From assembly GCA_031255275.1 (NCBI GenBank), contig JAIRSV010000146.1, forward strand, positions 1 through 20,617: DNA of 20,617 nucleotides, read 5' to 3'. The DNA is from Proteiniphilum sp. (lineage in GTDB: Bacteria > Bacteroidota > Bacteroidia > Bacteroidales > Dysgonomonadaceae). This document shows positions 1-7,572 of the stretch, one piece after another. The notes below the pieces were generated by a model that was given only the letters and a program-made list of their open reading frames with translations, had not been told where the DNA came from and made no database searches. Each line of letters starts with the position of its first letter. The first letter of the stretch is position 1. Made by a program: the position numbers and the translations under genes.

Positions 1-184
1 CTGCTTTTTCTTCTCGCACCGTGCGAGGCGCCAACAACACACTGCTTTTTCTTAGACCCCCGGTCGTGTCCCCCAACAACCACAGCATTTTAGTTCTCGC
101 ACCGTGCGAGACGCCAACAACACACTGCTTTTTCTTTCTCGCACCGTGCGAGACGCCAACAACACACTGTTTTTTCTTTCTCGC
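1..184. repeat. 42-bp tandem repeats with internal palindrome
   Basis: Tandem units of 42 bp begin with the near-perfect palindrome CTCGCAC-C-GTGCGAG, followed by ACGCCAACAACACACTG and a T-rich tail. Clear copies lie at 12-53, 95-136 and 137-178. A diverged copy sits at 54-94, the tail of an earlier copy at 1-11, and a truncated start at 179-184. The array therefore probably continues to the left of the window. Open frames cross it on both strands but have no ribosome binding site or recognisable protein, so I treat it as non-coding. Confidence 0.85.
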
Positions 185-213
185 AAATCAATGTGATAAT
201 GTGATGATGTTTA

Positions 214-456
214 GAAGCGGAAGCAACCAGCTCGGGGAGCGCCCGAGTGGCAAGGGGCGGGAGCACCCGCCCCGACGAACGAAAAAGAGAATAGGGCAAG
301 GCAAGCCTTGCCCGTACATTATATATATGATATATATGGCCGTCGCGTAGCGACGGCCATTACATTCTTAACTTCTTAAAAAAGAAATCGCTCGTCGGGG
401 CGGGTGCTCCCGCCCCTTGCCACTCCGGCGTTCCCCGAGCTGGTTATCTCCACTTC
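214..456. repeat. Nested palindromic element (68-nt inverted arms)
   Basis: Positions 225-281 and 389-445 are inverted copies of each other, 57 nt long with three mismatches. Weaker pairing extends the arms to 214 and 456. Between the arms are two perfect hairpins: 294-302 with 305-313 (9 bp, 2-nt loop) and 336-346 with 350-360 (11 bp, 3-nt loop), separated by an AT-rich stretch. The right arm ends only 8 nt beyond the clpB stop, so clpB transcripts could carry this fold at the 3' end. It could be a miniature mobile element, a REP-like palindrome, or a terminator/mRNA-stabilising structure. No transposase is visible. Confidence 0.8.
336..360. terminator. Strong hairpin, possible terminator
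   Basis: An 11-bp perfect stem (336-346 with 350-360) with a 3-nt loop lies inside the nested palindrome downstream of clpB. No clean T tract follows on either strand, only AT-rich sequence, so the terminator role is an inference. Confidence 0.35.
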
Positions 457-464
457 CCAAACTG

Positions 465-3053
465 TCAATTCCTGAAAAAGACGGCATCGTCGACGGCGTC
501 AATAACAATCGGTCTTGTTCTGTCTACTTTCCCCGCCAGCAAATCTTTCGAAAGCTGATTGAGTACCTTCCGCTGAATCTGCCGCTTCACCGGACGCGCT
601 CCGAATTCGGTATCGAAACCGGCTGAGGAAATACTTCCGACTGCTTCATCGGTATATTTCAGTTCGACGCCGTTCGCCGACAGCATTTTCCCCACAGCGT
701 CGAGTTGAAGGCGCACAATCTGCGTAATCTCGCCCTCGCTGAGCGGAGCAAACATGATAATATCGTCGATACGGTTCAGAAATTCCGGACGGACTGTCTT
801 CTTCAGTATATCCATTACCTGACTCCGGGTATTTTCGATAATCTCTCCGCGGGTCGAAGGCGTGATTCGTTCAAAGTTCTCGCGGATGAGGTTCGACCCC
901 ATGTTGGAAGTCATGATGATGATGGTATTCTTGAAATTCACCACCCGTCCCCTGTTGTCGGTCAACCGGCCATCGTCCAGCACCTGAAGAAGGATATTGA
1001 AGACGTCGGGATGTGCCTTCTCGATCTCGTCGAACAGGACTACCGAATAGGGTTTGCGACGAATGGCTTCGGTGAGCTGCCCCCCTTCGTCATATCCCAC
1101 ATATCCCGGAGGCGCACCGATCAGACGTGTGGCACTGAATTTCTCCTGATACTCGCTCATGTCGATACGGGTCATCATGTTCTCGTCGTCAAACAGGTAT
1201 TCGGCCAGCGCTTTTGCCAGTTCCGTCTTGCCTACCCCGGTCGTTCCCAGAAATATGAAGGAGCCGACGGGACGCTTCGGGTCATTCAATCCGGCACGGT
1301 TGCGGCGTACCGCGTCGGCTACGGCTGCAATCGCTTCGTCCTGACCGATTACGCGCCGGTGCAGCTCTTCCTCGAGACGGAGCAGCTTCTCGCGCTCGCT
1401 CTGCAACATCCTGCTGACCGGGATGCCCGTCCAGCGTGACACTACGTCGGCAATATCTCCGGCGTCAACCTCTTCCCTGATCATAGCCCGGCCGCCCTGA
1501 CGCTCGTGCAGTTGCTGCTGCAGCTCTTCCATCTCATTCTCCCGCTCCTTGATTGTGCCGTAGCGCAGTTCGGCCACTTTGCCGTAATCGCCTTCGCGTT
1601 CGGCGCGATCGGCTTCGAATCGGGCGTTTTCAATCTCAATCTTGTCCTGCTGGATCTTATTGATTATCTCTTTTTCGGATTGCCATTTGGCTTTGTATTC
1701 CGACTCTTCGGCCCTCAGATCTTCTATCTGACGGGTGAGCTGTGCCTCTTTCGGCGTATCGTTTTCGCGACGGATTGCTTCGCGTTCTATCTCCAGCTGT
1801 TTGATCTTCCGTATGATTTCGTCCAGCTCCTCGGGGACGGAATCTACTTCCATGCGCAGCTTGGCGGCGGCTTCGTCCATCAGGTCGATCGCCTTGTCGG
1901 GCAGGAAACGGTCGGTGATGTAACGGCTCGAAAGCTGCACGGCGGCAATAATCGCTTCGTCTTTGATGCGTACCTTGTGGTGGTTTTCGTACCGCTCCTT
2001 CAGGCCGCGGAGAATGGATATGGTGTCCGGTTCGCCCGGCTCGTCTACCGTTACGGTCTGGAAACGGCGTTCCAGTGCCTTGTCTTTCTCAAAATATTTC
2101 CGGTATTCGTCGAGCGTGGTGGCGCCGATGGCGCGCAGTTCGCCGCGCGCCAGTGCCGGCTTCAGTATATTGGCCGCATCCATCGCTCCTTCGCTTTTAC
2201 CGGCGCCGACCAGTGTATGAATCTCGTCGATGAAAAGGATGATTTCTCCTTCGGATTTGATTACTTCGTTGATGACCGATTTCAACCGCTCTTCAAACTC
2301 TCCCTTGTATTTTGCGCCGGCTATCAGCGCTCCCATGTCCAGCGAATATATCTGCTTGCTTTTGAGGTTTTCCGGCACGTCGCCGCGTATGATGCGGTAG
2401 GCCAGCCCTTCGGCGATGGCTGTCTTGCCTGTTCCCGGTTCGCCGATGAGTATCGGATTGTTTTTGGTGCGGCGACTCAGTATCTGCAGCACGCGACGGA
2501 TCTCTTCGTCACGGCCGATTACCGGGTCGAGTTTCCCGTTACGGGCTCGCTCCGTAAGGTTTACGGCATATTTTTCCAGTGACCGGTAGGTGTCTTCCGC
2601 TGACCGGTCGGTTACCTTTTCTCCCTTGCGCAGATCCTGAATGGCTGCCTGTAAGTGATTCGGCGAAATGCCTGCGTCTTTCATTATCTGAGATGCACTG
2701 CTCTTTTCACTCAGAATGCCCAGCAGCAGGTGTTCAAGCGAGACGAATCGGTCGCCCATCCTGCCGGCAAAATCGGCCGCATTCCTGAATACTGCACTGG
2801 TTTCGCGGCTCAGCGCCGGTTCGGCTCCCGATACGCGCGGAAGTGATTCGATCTCTCTGTCGAGGATTTCCGACAGGTTCCGGGGATTCACGCCCAGTTT
2901 CCGGAAGAGGAAGTCTGTTACGTTTTCGCCCTCGAGCATGATCCCTTTGAGGAGATGTGCCGGTTCGATCATCTGCTGACTGTTTTCCCGTGCCTGGTCT
3001 ATGGCTTTCTGTACGGCTTCCTGTGCCTTTATTGTCAAGTTATTGAAATTCAT
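465..3053 (-). CDS. clpB: ClpB disaggregase (Hsp100 AAA+ chaperone)
   Basis: An 862-residue protein, the usual full length for ClpB, the cytoplasmic ATP-driven disaggregase that works with DnaK/DnaJ/GrpE. The N-terminal Clp_N repeats occupy about residues 1-145. NBD1 has Walker A GEPGTGKT at 204-211, Walker B with IDE at 275-277, and the pore loop AKYKGEF with Tyr249. The charged coiled-coil M domain spans about 405-520. NBD2 has Walker A GTTGVGKT at 603-610, pore loop GYVGYDEGG near 650, and Walker B VVLFDEIEKAH near 671. The start fits the family opening (MNFNNLTIKAQEAV). The gene is monocistronic by appearance: the MFS gene upstream ends 147 bp away behind a hairpin. I see no convincing TAnnTTTG box upstream, which may mean a heat-shock type promoter, but that is speculative. 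Confidence 0.98.
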   Translation of the reverse strand: MNFNNLTIKAQEAVQKAIDQARENSQQMIEPAHLLKGIMLEGENVTDFLFRKLGVNPRNLSEILDREIESLPRVSGAEPALSRETSAVFRNAADFAGRMGDRFVSLEHLLLGILSEKSSASQIMKDAGISPNHLQAAIQDLRKGEKVTDRSAEDTYRSLEKYAVNLTERARNGKLDPVIGRDEEIRRVLQILSRRTKNNPILIGEPGTGKTAIAEGLAYRIIRGDVPENLKSKQIYSLDMGALIAGAKYKGEFEERLKSVINEVIKSEGEIILFIDEIHTLVGAGKSEGAMDAANILKPALARGELRAIGATTLDEYRKYFEKDKALERRFQTVTVDEPGEPDTISILRGLKERYENHHKVRIKDEAIIAAVQLSSRYITDRFLPDKAIDLMDEAAAKLRMEVDSVPEELDEIIRKIKQLEIEREAIRRENDTPKEAQLTRQIEDLRAEESEYKAKWQSEKEIINKIQQDKIEIENARFEADRAEREGDYGKVAELRYGTIKERENEMEELQQQLHERQGGRAMIREEVDAGDIADVVSRWTGIPVSRMLQSEREKLLRLEEELHRRVIGQDEAIAAVADAVRRNRAGLNDPKRPVGSFIFLGTTGVGKTELAKALAEYLFDDENMMTRIDMSEYQEKFSATRLIGAPPGYVGYDEGGQLTEAIRRKPYSVVLFDEIEKAHPDVFNILLQVLDDGRLTDNRGRVVNFKNTIIIMTSNMGSNLIRENFERITPSTRGEIIENTRSQVMDILKKTVRPEFLNRIDDIIMFAPLSEGEITQIVRLQLDAVGKMLSANGVELKYTDEAVGSISSAGFDTEFGARPVKRQIQRKVLNQLSKDLLAGKVDRTRPIVIDAVDDAVFFRN

Positions 3054-3073
3054 ACGATCATAATTTTAGTTTA

Positions 3074-3101
3074 TGGCAAAACGGGGTCAAAATCTTTGCC
3101 A
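3074..3101. promoter_or_regulatory. Inverted repeat upstream of clpB
   Basis: TGGCAAA (3074-3080) and TTTGCCA (3095-3101) form a perfect 7-bp inverted repeat with a 14-bp spacer, starting 20 bp upstream of the clpB start codon. It could be a regulator site or mRNA leader hairpin. No known heat-shock operator (CIRCE, CtsR box) matches. Confidence 0.3.
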
Positions 3102-3140
3102 AATCATGTATACTGACTTTTTGGCAGTGCGGTTGAAACG

Positions 3141-3176
3141 AAGGCTGTCCCGCCATTCGAATGACGGGACAGCCTT
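3141..3176 (-). terminator. Hairpin terminator of the MFS gene
   Basis: AAGGCTGTCCCG (3141-3152) pairs perfectly with 3165-3176, and the interior 3154-3163 is itself the palindrome CATTCGAATG. It begins 24 bp past the MFS stop codon. On the minus strand the stem is followed by CGTTTC rather than a long T run, so termination efficiency is uncertain. Confidence 0.65.
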
Positions 3177-3200
3177 ATTGATACTTTCGGGATTGTCCGG

Positions 3201-4613
3201 TTACTTCCGGATATTGGGCTGTTCCAGTCCGTAACTCTTTTTCCTGTCCAGTATTTTGAGGTAGAACGCCAGCGCGAGCGCGGCGACGCCGAACGCGGCG
3301 AATATAAGCATCGGGACGGTATAATTGTATTTCACCTCTTCGCCGGCCGGAATCCGCGCTGCTATGTCGGGATTGGATGCCTTGAGCGACCATCCGATGA
3401 GTATCGGTGTCAGCATCAGACCGATGTTCTGTATCCAGAATATGATGGAGTAGGCCGATCCCAGTACCTTGTTGTCTACCAGCTTGGGGACGGAGGGCCA
3501 GAGGGCGGCCGGCACCAGAGAGAATGATATTCCGAGCAGGATGATGGCGCCCAGCGCGACGGCAAACGTGAAATTTTCGGCCGGCGTCACGGCGAAGATC
3601 AGGTGACAGATGATTACCAGCAGCGAACCGGCTAAGAGCATTGTGGCGGCTTTTCCCTTATGGTCGATGAACCAGCCCAGGAACGGGGTCAGAATCATGG
3701 CGCCGACGGGGAAGTAGGAGAACAGTTTGCCTGCCTGGAGGGTTGTCATTCCCAGACGGCTTTCGAGCATCCCTGTGGCGAATTTCTGGAACGGGAAGAT
3801 GGCCGAATAGAAGAGGACGCACAACAGGGCGACGATCATAAAGGTTTTGGAGGTAAAGATGGTTTTGAGATCGCTTACTTTGAATTCTTCTTCCGTGTCT
3901 GCCGACTTTGAGGCGGTTTTGAGGCGGTTTGTCTGTGCGTCGAGTTTCCGGTCGAAGAAGAAGTAGACGGAGAATGACAGCAAGCCGGTCAGCAGCAGCA
4001 GCGTGCCTACGCCTACGGGGAGGGTTATGCCGCCCTTTTCGGCCAGGTAGGGCGAGAGGCGGAATACGGTGAATACGCCCAGTCGGGCAATGGCCATTTC
4101 GAGTCCCATGGCCAGGGCCATTTCCTTTCCGGCGAACCATTTGACGATCCCTTTCGAGACGGTGATGCCGGCCATTTCGACTCCGCAGCCGAACAGGGCG
4201 AAACCCACGCATGTCACTTTTGCGGAGGCGGGAAAGCCCGTCCAGAATGAATTGAAGAAGGCGTATCCGAATCCTCCGCCGTTGAAGCTGTCGCTGATGC
4301 CATACAGCTTTATGGAGGCGCCGACGACCATAAGCGCTCCGGAGAGCAGGGCGGAGCGCCTTACGCCGATCCGGTCGAGGATAATCCCGGCGAATATGAG
4401 AAAGGCGACGAATACGTTGAGAAAGTACTCGGAGCCGGCGACGGCGCCGAACGTCTCGGGCGACCATTTGAGTGACGTCTCGAGCTGAGTGCTCAGCGGT
4501 GCCAGCACGTCGATGAACATGTAGGCGAAAAACATGGTGCAGGCGAGCAGGATCAGCGCAGTCCATCTGGCTGCCGACGAGTCGCGAAGGGTGTTGTGAA
4601 GCTTTTCTGTCAT
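3201..4613 (-). CDS. MFS transporter, MFSD1-like
   Basis: A 470-residue inner-membrane protein with about 12 hydrophobic segments in two halves, separated by a charged cytoplasmic loop (about residues 225-255). The loop TM2-TM3 motif appears as DRIGVRRSALLSG, the classical MFS motif A region. The segment WFAGKEMALAMGLEMAIARLG after TM4-5 resembles the MFSD1-type branch of the superfamily, whose animal members export dipeptides from lysosomes. The bacterial substrate is unknown to me and peptides are only a guess. The ATG at 4613 gives a short cytoplasmic N-terminus before TM1. A -7 box lies 56 bp upstream and a hairpin follows the stop, so it is probably a single-gene transcription unit. Confidence 0.85.
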   Translation of the reverse strand: MTEKLHNTLRDSSAARWTALILLACTMFFAYMFIDVLAPLSTQLETSLKWSPETFGAVAGSEYFLNVFVAFLIFAGIILDRIGVRRSALLSGALMVVGASIKLYGISDSFNGGGFGYAFFNSFWTGFPASAKVTCVGFALFGCGVEMAGITVSKGIVKWFAGKEMALAMGLEMAIARLGVFTVFRLSPYLAEKGGITLPVGVGTLLLLTGLLSFSVYFFFDRKLDAQTNRLKTASKSADTEEEFKVSDLKTIFTSKTFMIVALLCVLFYSAIFPFQKFATGMLESRLGMTTLQAGKLFSYFPVGAMILTPFLGWFIDHKGKAATMLLAGSLLVIICHLIFAVTPAENFTFAVALGAIILLGISFSLVPAALWPSVPKLVDNKVLGSAYSIIFWIQNIGLMLTPILIGWSLKASNPDIAARIPAGEEVKYNYTVPMLIFAAFGVAALALAFYLKILDRKKSYGLEQPNIRK

Positions 4614-4669
4614 GAGTAGTTATATGTTAGTTCTGTTAAATAAATTCTCCGTTACGGTTCCACAGGCGG

Positions 4670-4677
4670 CAAAGATA
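4670..4677 (-). promoter_or_regulatory. Bacteroidetes -7 box for MFS gene
   Basis: On the minus strand this reads TATCTTTG, a perfect match to TAnnTTTG, 56 bp upstream of the MFS start codon. I do not see a clear TTTG -33 element. Confidence 0.6.
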
Positions 4678-4753
4678 CAAAATCCGGCAGAAATATACCG
4701 GAATCGCCGTTATTTTCGTGTCGGGGTGGGGGAGCGGTTTCGCCGCCCGGGGT

Positions 4754-5650
4754 TTATTCGGCCAGTCGCGCTTCGAGTACCCGGCTGACGGAGAAGTTCT
4801 CCAGCCCCAGGTAGTAGGCGGCTGTTTCGACCAGCGTTTCCAGCGGAAGAAGGCCGATTACTTCGGCGCCGGCGATGGCTACTCCGTAGCGCTGCGCTTC
4901 GATGCGTACCAGTTCGTGCGCCCGGTAGAGGGCTGTCTGCGAACAGTCGGTCAGATTCATCGACACCTGTGTGATGCCGCGTTCCCTCAGCGCGACGCCC
5001 ATTGCCTTGCAGTAGCGCAGTCCGCCGTTCAGGTGACGGACGCGGCGACTGATGGCGATGGCGATTTGCAGGTTGTCCGTCGCCAGGTTCACGTTGTAGG
5101 CCACGAGCGGCGGACGGGCGCCGACGGCTGCGGCGCCGGCCGTGGGGTGCGGACGGCTGGGGCCGTAGTCGGGTATCCAGTCCGGGAGGGTCATTTTGGC
5201 GGAGAGCGCTTCGAACCCGCCCCGGCGGACGGTGGAGAGGTTTTCGCGGTGAGGCGCCGTGGCCGACCGCTCGTAGAGGTAGACCGGCAGCGCATATCGT
5301 GCGGCGGCGGCGGCGGCGACCTCTTTCGACAGGCTGATGGCCTCCTCCATCGTCACGTTGCTGATCGGGACGAAGGGGACTACGTCTACGGCCCCCATGC
5401 GGGGGTGCTGTCCGCGGTGCTGCGTGAGGTCGATCAGGGCGACGGCCGTCCCCATGGCTTCGACGACGGCTTCTTTCAGCGCCCCGGGTTCGCCGGCCAC
5501 GGTGATGACCGACCGGTGATGATCGGCGTCGCTGCTGCAGTCCAGCAGTTTCACGCCGTCCCGGTGGCGAAAGGCGGCGGCTATCTTCTCGATGATTCCC
5601 TTGTCGCGTCCCTCGCTGAAGTTGGGGACACATTCCATGATTTTGTGCAT
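4754..5650 (-). CDS. ftcD: Glutamate formimidoyltransferase
   Basis: A 298-residue stand-alone formiminotransferase domain of FTCD. It transfers the formimino group from formiminoglutamate to tetrahydrofolate in histidine degradation, in the cytosol. The opening MECVPNFSEGRD, HPRMGAVDVVPFVP, and RPHPTAGAAAVGARPPLVAYNVNL are family hallmarks. With the ATG at 5650 the catalytic histidine of the QHPRMGA motif falls at residue 82, the same number as His82 in mammalian FTCD. That supports this start over the in-frame upstream ATG at 5743, which would add 31 unconserved residues and lies beyond the promoter box. The cyclodeaminase domain is not fused, and no other hut gene is in the window. It is divergent from cutC. 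Confidence 0.93.
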   Translation of the reverse strand: MHKIMECVPNFSEGRDKGIIEKIAAAFRHRDGVKLLDCSSDADHHRSVITVAGEPGALKEAVVEAMGTAVALIDLTQHRGQHPRMGAVDVVPFVPISNVTMEEAISLSKEVAAAAAARYALPVYLYERSATAPHRENLSTVRRGGFEALSAKMTLPDWIPDYGPSRPHPTAGAAAVGARPPLVAYNVNLATDNLQIAIAISRRVRHLNGGLRYCKAMGVALRERGITQVSMNLTDCSQTALYRAHELVRIEAQRYGVAIAGAEVIGLLPLETLVETAAYYLGLENFSVSRVLEARLAE

Positions 5651-5720
5651 AGTTTGACGGTGCTTGCTGTTATTTTCCGTTCTCCCGGCGGCGGGCGACC
5701 GGCGTGACGGGTTTTTTCCG

Positions 5721-5728
5721 CAAATGTA
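5721..5728 (-). promoter_or_regulatory. -7 box for ftcD
   Basis: On the minus strand this reads TACATTTG (TAnnTTTG), 70 bp upstream of the chosen ftcD ATG at 5650. It lies inside the alternative longer reading frame, which argues against a start at 5743. Confidence 0.55.
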
Positions 5729-5801
5729 GTTATTTTCCCGCATACGGGGGCGGATTGCTCAAAAAGGGGGTGATATTCCGCCATTATCCTCCGGAAAGCT
5801 T

Positions 5802-5809
5802 TATCTTTG
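5802..5809 (+). promoter_or_regulatory. -7 box for cutC
   Basis: TATCTTTG matches TAnnTTTG and lies 21 bp upstream of the cutC ATG at 5831. It overlaps the possible TTG start at 5807, which is therefore unlikely to be used. Confidence 0.6.
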
Positions 5810-5830
5810 GGAAAACTGTCAATTATACTT

Positions 5831-6628
5831 ATGTATTGCAAGCTTGAAATTTGCGCCAACTCCGTGGCCAGTTGCCTGGAGGCCCGGAAGGGAGGCGCCG
5901 TCCGCGCAGAACTCTGCGCGTCGATGCCCGAGGGGGGCGTCACCCCCTCGTATGGCACCGTTGCCCTGGCAAGGGAGTTGCGCGATATGGCGCTGTATGT
6001 GATTATCCGTCCGCGGGGTGGCGACTTTCTCTATTCAGACCCGGAATTTGAGGTTATGCTGCGGGATATTGAGGCTGTGCGGCGACTGGGGGTCGACGGG
6101 GTGGTGACGGGTTGCCTCACGGCTGAGGGGGAGGTAGACGTGGCGCGAAACCGGGAACTGGTGGCTGCGGCCGGCGGGATGAGTGTCACCTTTCACCGCG
6201 CCTTCGACGTCTGCCGCGATCCGTTCGAGAGCCTCGAGAGGATTATCTCTCTGGGATTCCGCCGGATCCTCTCCTCCGGGCAGCGGCAGCGGGCCGTAGA
6301 GGGCCTCCCCCTGCTGAGGGAACTGGTGCGGCGTGCCGGCCGGCGTATCATCATCATGCCGGGCAGCGGCATCAATGCGCATAATATTGCGACCATTGCG
6401 CGGGAGACCGGGGCGGTGGAATTTCACCTTTCGGCAAGAGGGGTGACGGAGAGCGGCATGACCTACCGCCACCCCGGCGTGAGCATGGGGGCGGGGGCGG
6501 CGGCGATTGACGAGTATGCGCAGCAGGTCACCGACGCCCGGCTGGTGAGGATGGCGCTGGAGGCGCTGCACAGTGCCGACTGCCGGGGCGGCCGACCCTC
6601 ACCCCCTGACGTCGAGGAAATAGAGTAG
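5831..6628 (+). CDS. cutC: CutC family protein
   Basis: A 265-residue TIM-barrel protein of the CutC family, historically tied to copper tolerance. The biochemical role remains uncertain, although human CutC binds Cu(I). The N-terminus KLEICANSVASCLEARKGGA, followed by ELC and EGGVTPSYG, is the standard CutC signature. Later family segments are GCLTAEGEVD, TFHRAFDVC and the glycine-rich MPGSGINAHNI. The ATG at 5831 gives MYCKLEICANS, like other CutC proteins. The 3' end overlaps the convergent nfo gene by 30 bp, and the last residues (about DCRGGRPSPPDVEEIE) look like an unconserved tail. It has no operon partner. Confidence 0.93.
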   Translation: MYCKLEICANSVASCLEARKGGAVRAELCASMPEGGVTPSYGTVALARELRDMALYVIIRPRGGDFLYSDPEFEVMLRDIEAVRRLGVDGVVTGCLTAEGEVDVARNRELVAAAGGMSVTFHRAFDVCRDPFESLERIISLGFRRILSSGQRQRAVEGLPLLRELVRRAGRRIIIMPGSGINAHNIATIARETGAVEFHLSARGVTESGMTYRHPGVSMGAGAAAIDEYAQQVTDARLVRMALEALHSADCRGGRPSPPDVEEIE

Positions 6629-7447
6629 CCGGATCTCTTCCACCCACAGTGATTCGTCGGGTGTTTCGAGGATCAGCGGCAGATTGTCGAGTCGCGGATC
6701 GTTCATGATGAAGGTGAACAGATTCATCCCCATCACTCCCCGTCCCAGGTTCTCGTGCCGGTCTACGTGCGAGGCCAGTTCCTTCTTCGAATCGTTGACG
6801 TGCATCCCCTTCAGGTAGCGGAAGCCTACAACGCGGTCAAACAGGGCGAATGTCTCCTCATACCCCTCGCGCGTTCTGATCTCGTAACCGGCGGCCAGCG
6901 TATGCGCCGTGTCGAGACACACACCCACGCGACTCTTGTCGTCCACGCCGTCGATGATGCGCGCAATCTGCTCGAAGCGGTATCCCAGATTCGTCCCCTG
7001 TCCGGCGGTATTCTCGATCACGGCCGTCACGCCGCGCGTCTTTTCGAGCGCCAGGTTCACCGACGCGGCAATCCTGTCGAGACATGCGTCGACGGAGATC
7101 CGGTGCAGGTGACTCCCCGGATGAAAGTTGAGCCGGTCGATACCCAGCTGTTCACAGCGCTTCATCTCGTCGCAGAAGGCTTCGCGCGACTTCTTCAACC
7201 CCTCCTTCTCCGGGTGTCCCAGGTTGATCAGGTAGCTGTCGTGCGGGAGAATACTGCCCGGCGGATAGCCCAGTTGCCGGCAGCGTGTGCGGAAGAGGTC
7301 AACGCTCTTGGGCGAATAGGGGGCGGCCGACCACTGACGCTGATTTTTGGTGAAAAAGGCGAATGCTGTTGCTCCGACGGCGCGGGCATGGAGGGGTACG
7401 TTTTCCACGCCGCCTGTCGCACTGACATGTGCTCCGATATACTTCAT
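6599..7447 (-). CDS. nfo: Endonuclease IV (AP endonuclease)
   Basis: A 282-residue zinc-dependent deoxyribonuclease IV, which cleaves DNA 5' of abasic sites in base excision repair. All nine expected metal ligands are present and fall at the same residue numbers as in E. coli Nfo: His69, His109, Glu145, Asp179, His182, His216, Asp229, His231, Glu261. Key motifs are NFHPGSH, VIENTAGQG, CLDTAH, GMHVNDSK, HVDRHENLGRG and LETPD. The ATG at 7447 gives the family start MKYIGAHVSATGG. Its tail overlaps cutC by 30 bp. Upstream lies a long non-coding region with an inverted repeat and the 21-bp array, and I could not assign a convincing promoter box. Confidence 0.97.
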   Translation of the reverse strand: MKYIGAHVSATGGVENVPLHARAVGATAFAFFTKNQRQWSAAPYSPKSVDLFRTRCRQLGYPPGSILPHDSYLINLGHPEKEGLKKSREAFCDEMKRCEQLGIDRLNFHPGSHLHRISVDACLDRIAASVNLALEKTRGVTAVIENTAGQGTNLGYRFEQIARIIDGVDDKSRVGVCLDTAHTLAAGYEIRTREGYEETFALFDRVVGFRYLKGMHVNDSKKELASHVDRHENLGRGVMGMNLFTFIMNDPRLDNLPLILETPDESLWVEEIRLLYFLDVRG

Positions 7448-7471
7448 TTCGTTTGATTTTAATACTGTAGT

Positions 7472-7508
7472 GTTACGTCTGCCGGATATAACAAAAAATT
7501 CACGTAAC
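7472..7508. promoter_or_regulatory. Inverted repeat upstream of nfo
   Basis: GTTACGT (7472-7478) and ACGTAAC (7502-7508) form a perfect 7-bp inverted repeat with a 23-bp spacer, 25 bp upstream of the nfo start codon. A smaller nested pair TGTTA/TAACA (7471-7475, 7489-7493) is also present. It may be an operator or a leader hairpin. Confidence 0.3.
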
Positions 7509-7572
7509 GGTTCACACAGCCGTTCGGGTCAGGGGTGTAAGTCGATTTGGCGAATCGGCGGTCTCCGTGTCG

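Noticed and set aside
21..350. 109-residue open frame across the 42-bp repeats
   Set aside because: It consists of translated repeats and palindrome with no ribosome binding site or protein-like composition.
705..2582. Long plus-strand open frames inside clpB
   Set aside because: These are antisense shadows of a full-length, well conserved clpB gene with no domain of their own.
3080..3103. CtsR or CIRCE heat-shock operator before clpB
   Set aside because: Only a single GGTCAAA heptad is present with no correctly spaced partner, and no CIRCE repeat is visible.
5651..5743. Longer N-terminus for the formimidoyltransferase, starting at 5743
   Set aside because: The extra 31 residues are not family-like and contain the promoter box; the start at 5650 places the catalytic His at residue 82 as in characterised FTCD.
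5807..5830. TTG start for cutC at 5807
   Set aside because: It overlaps the -7 promoter box, and the ATG at 5831 gives the usual CutC N-terminus.
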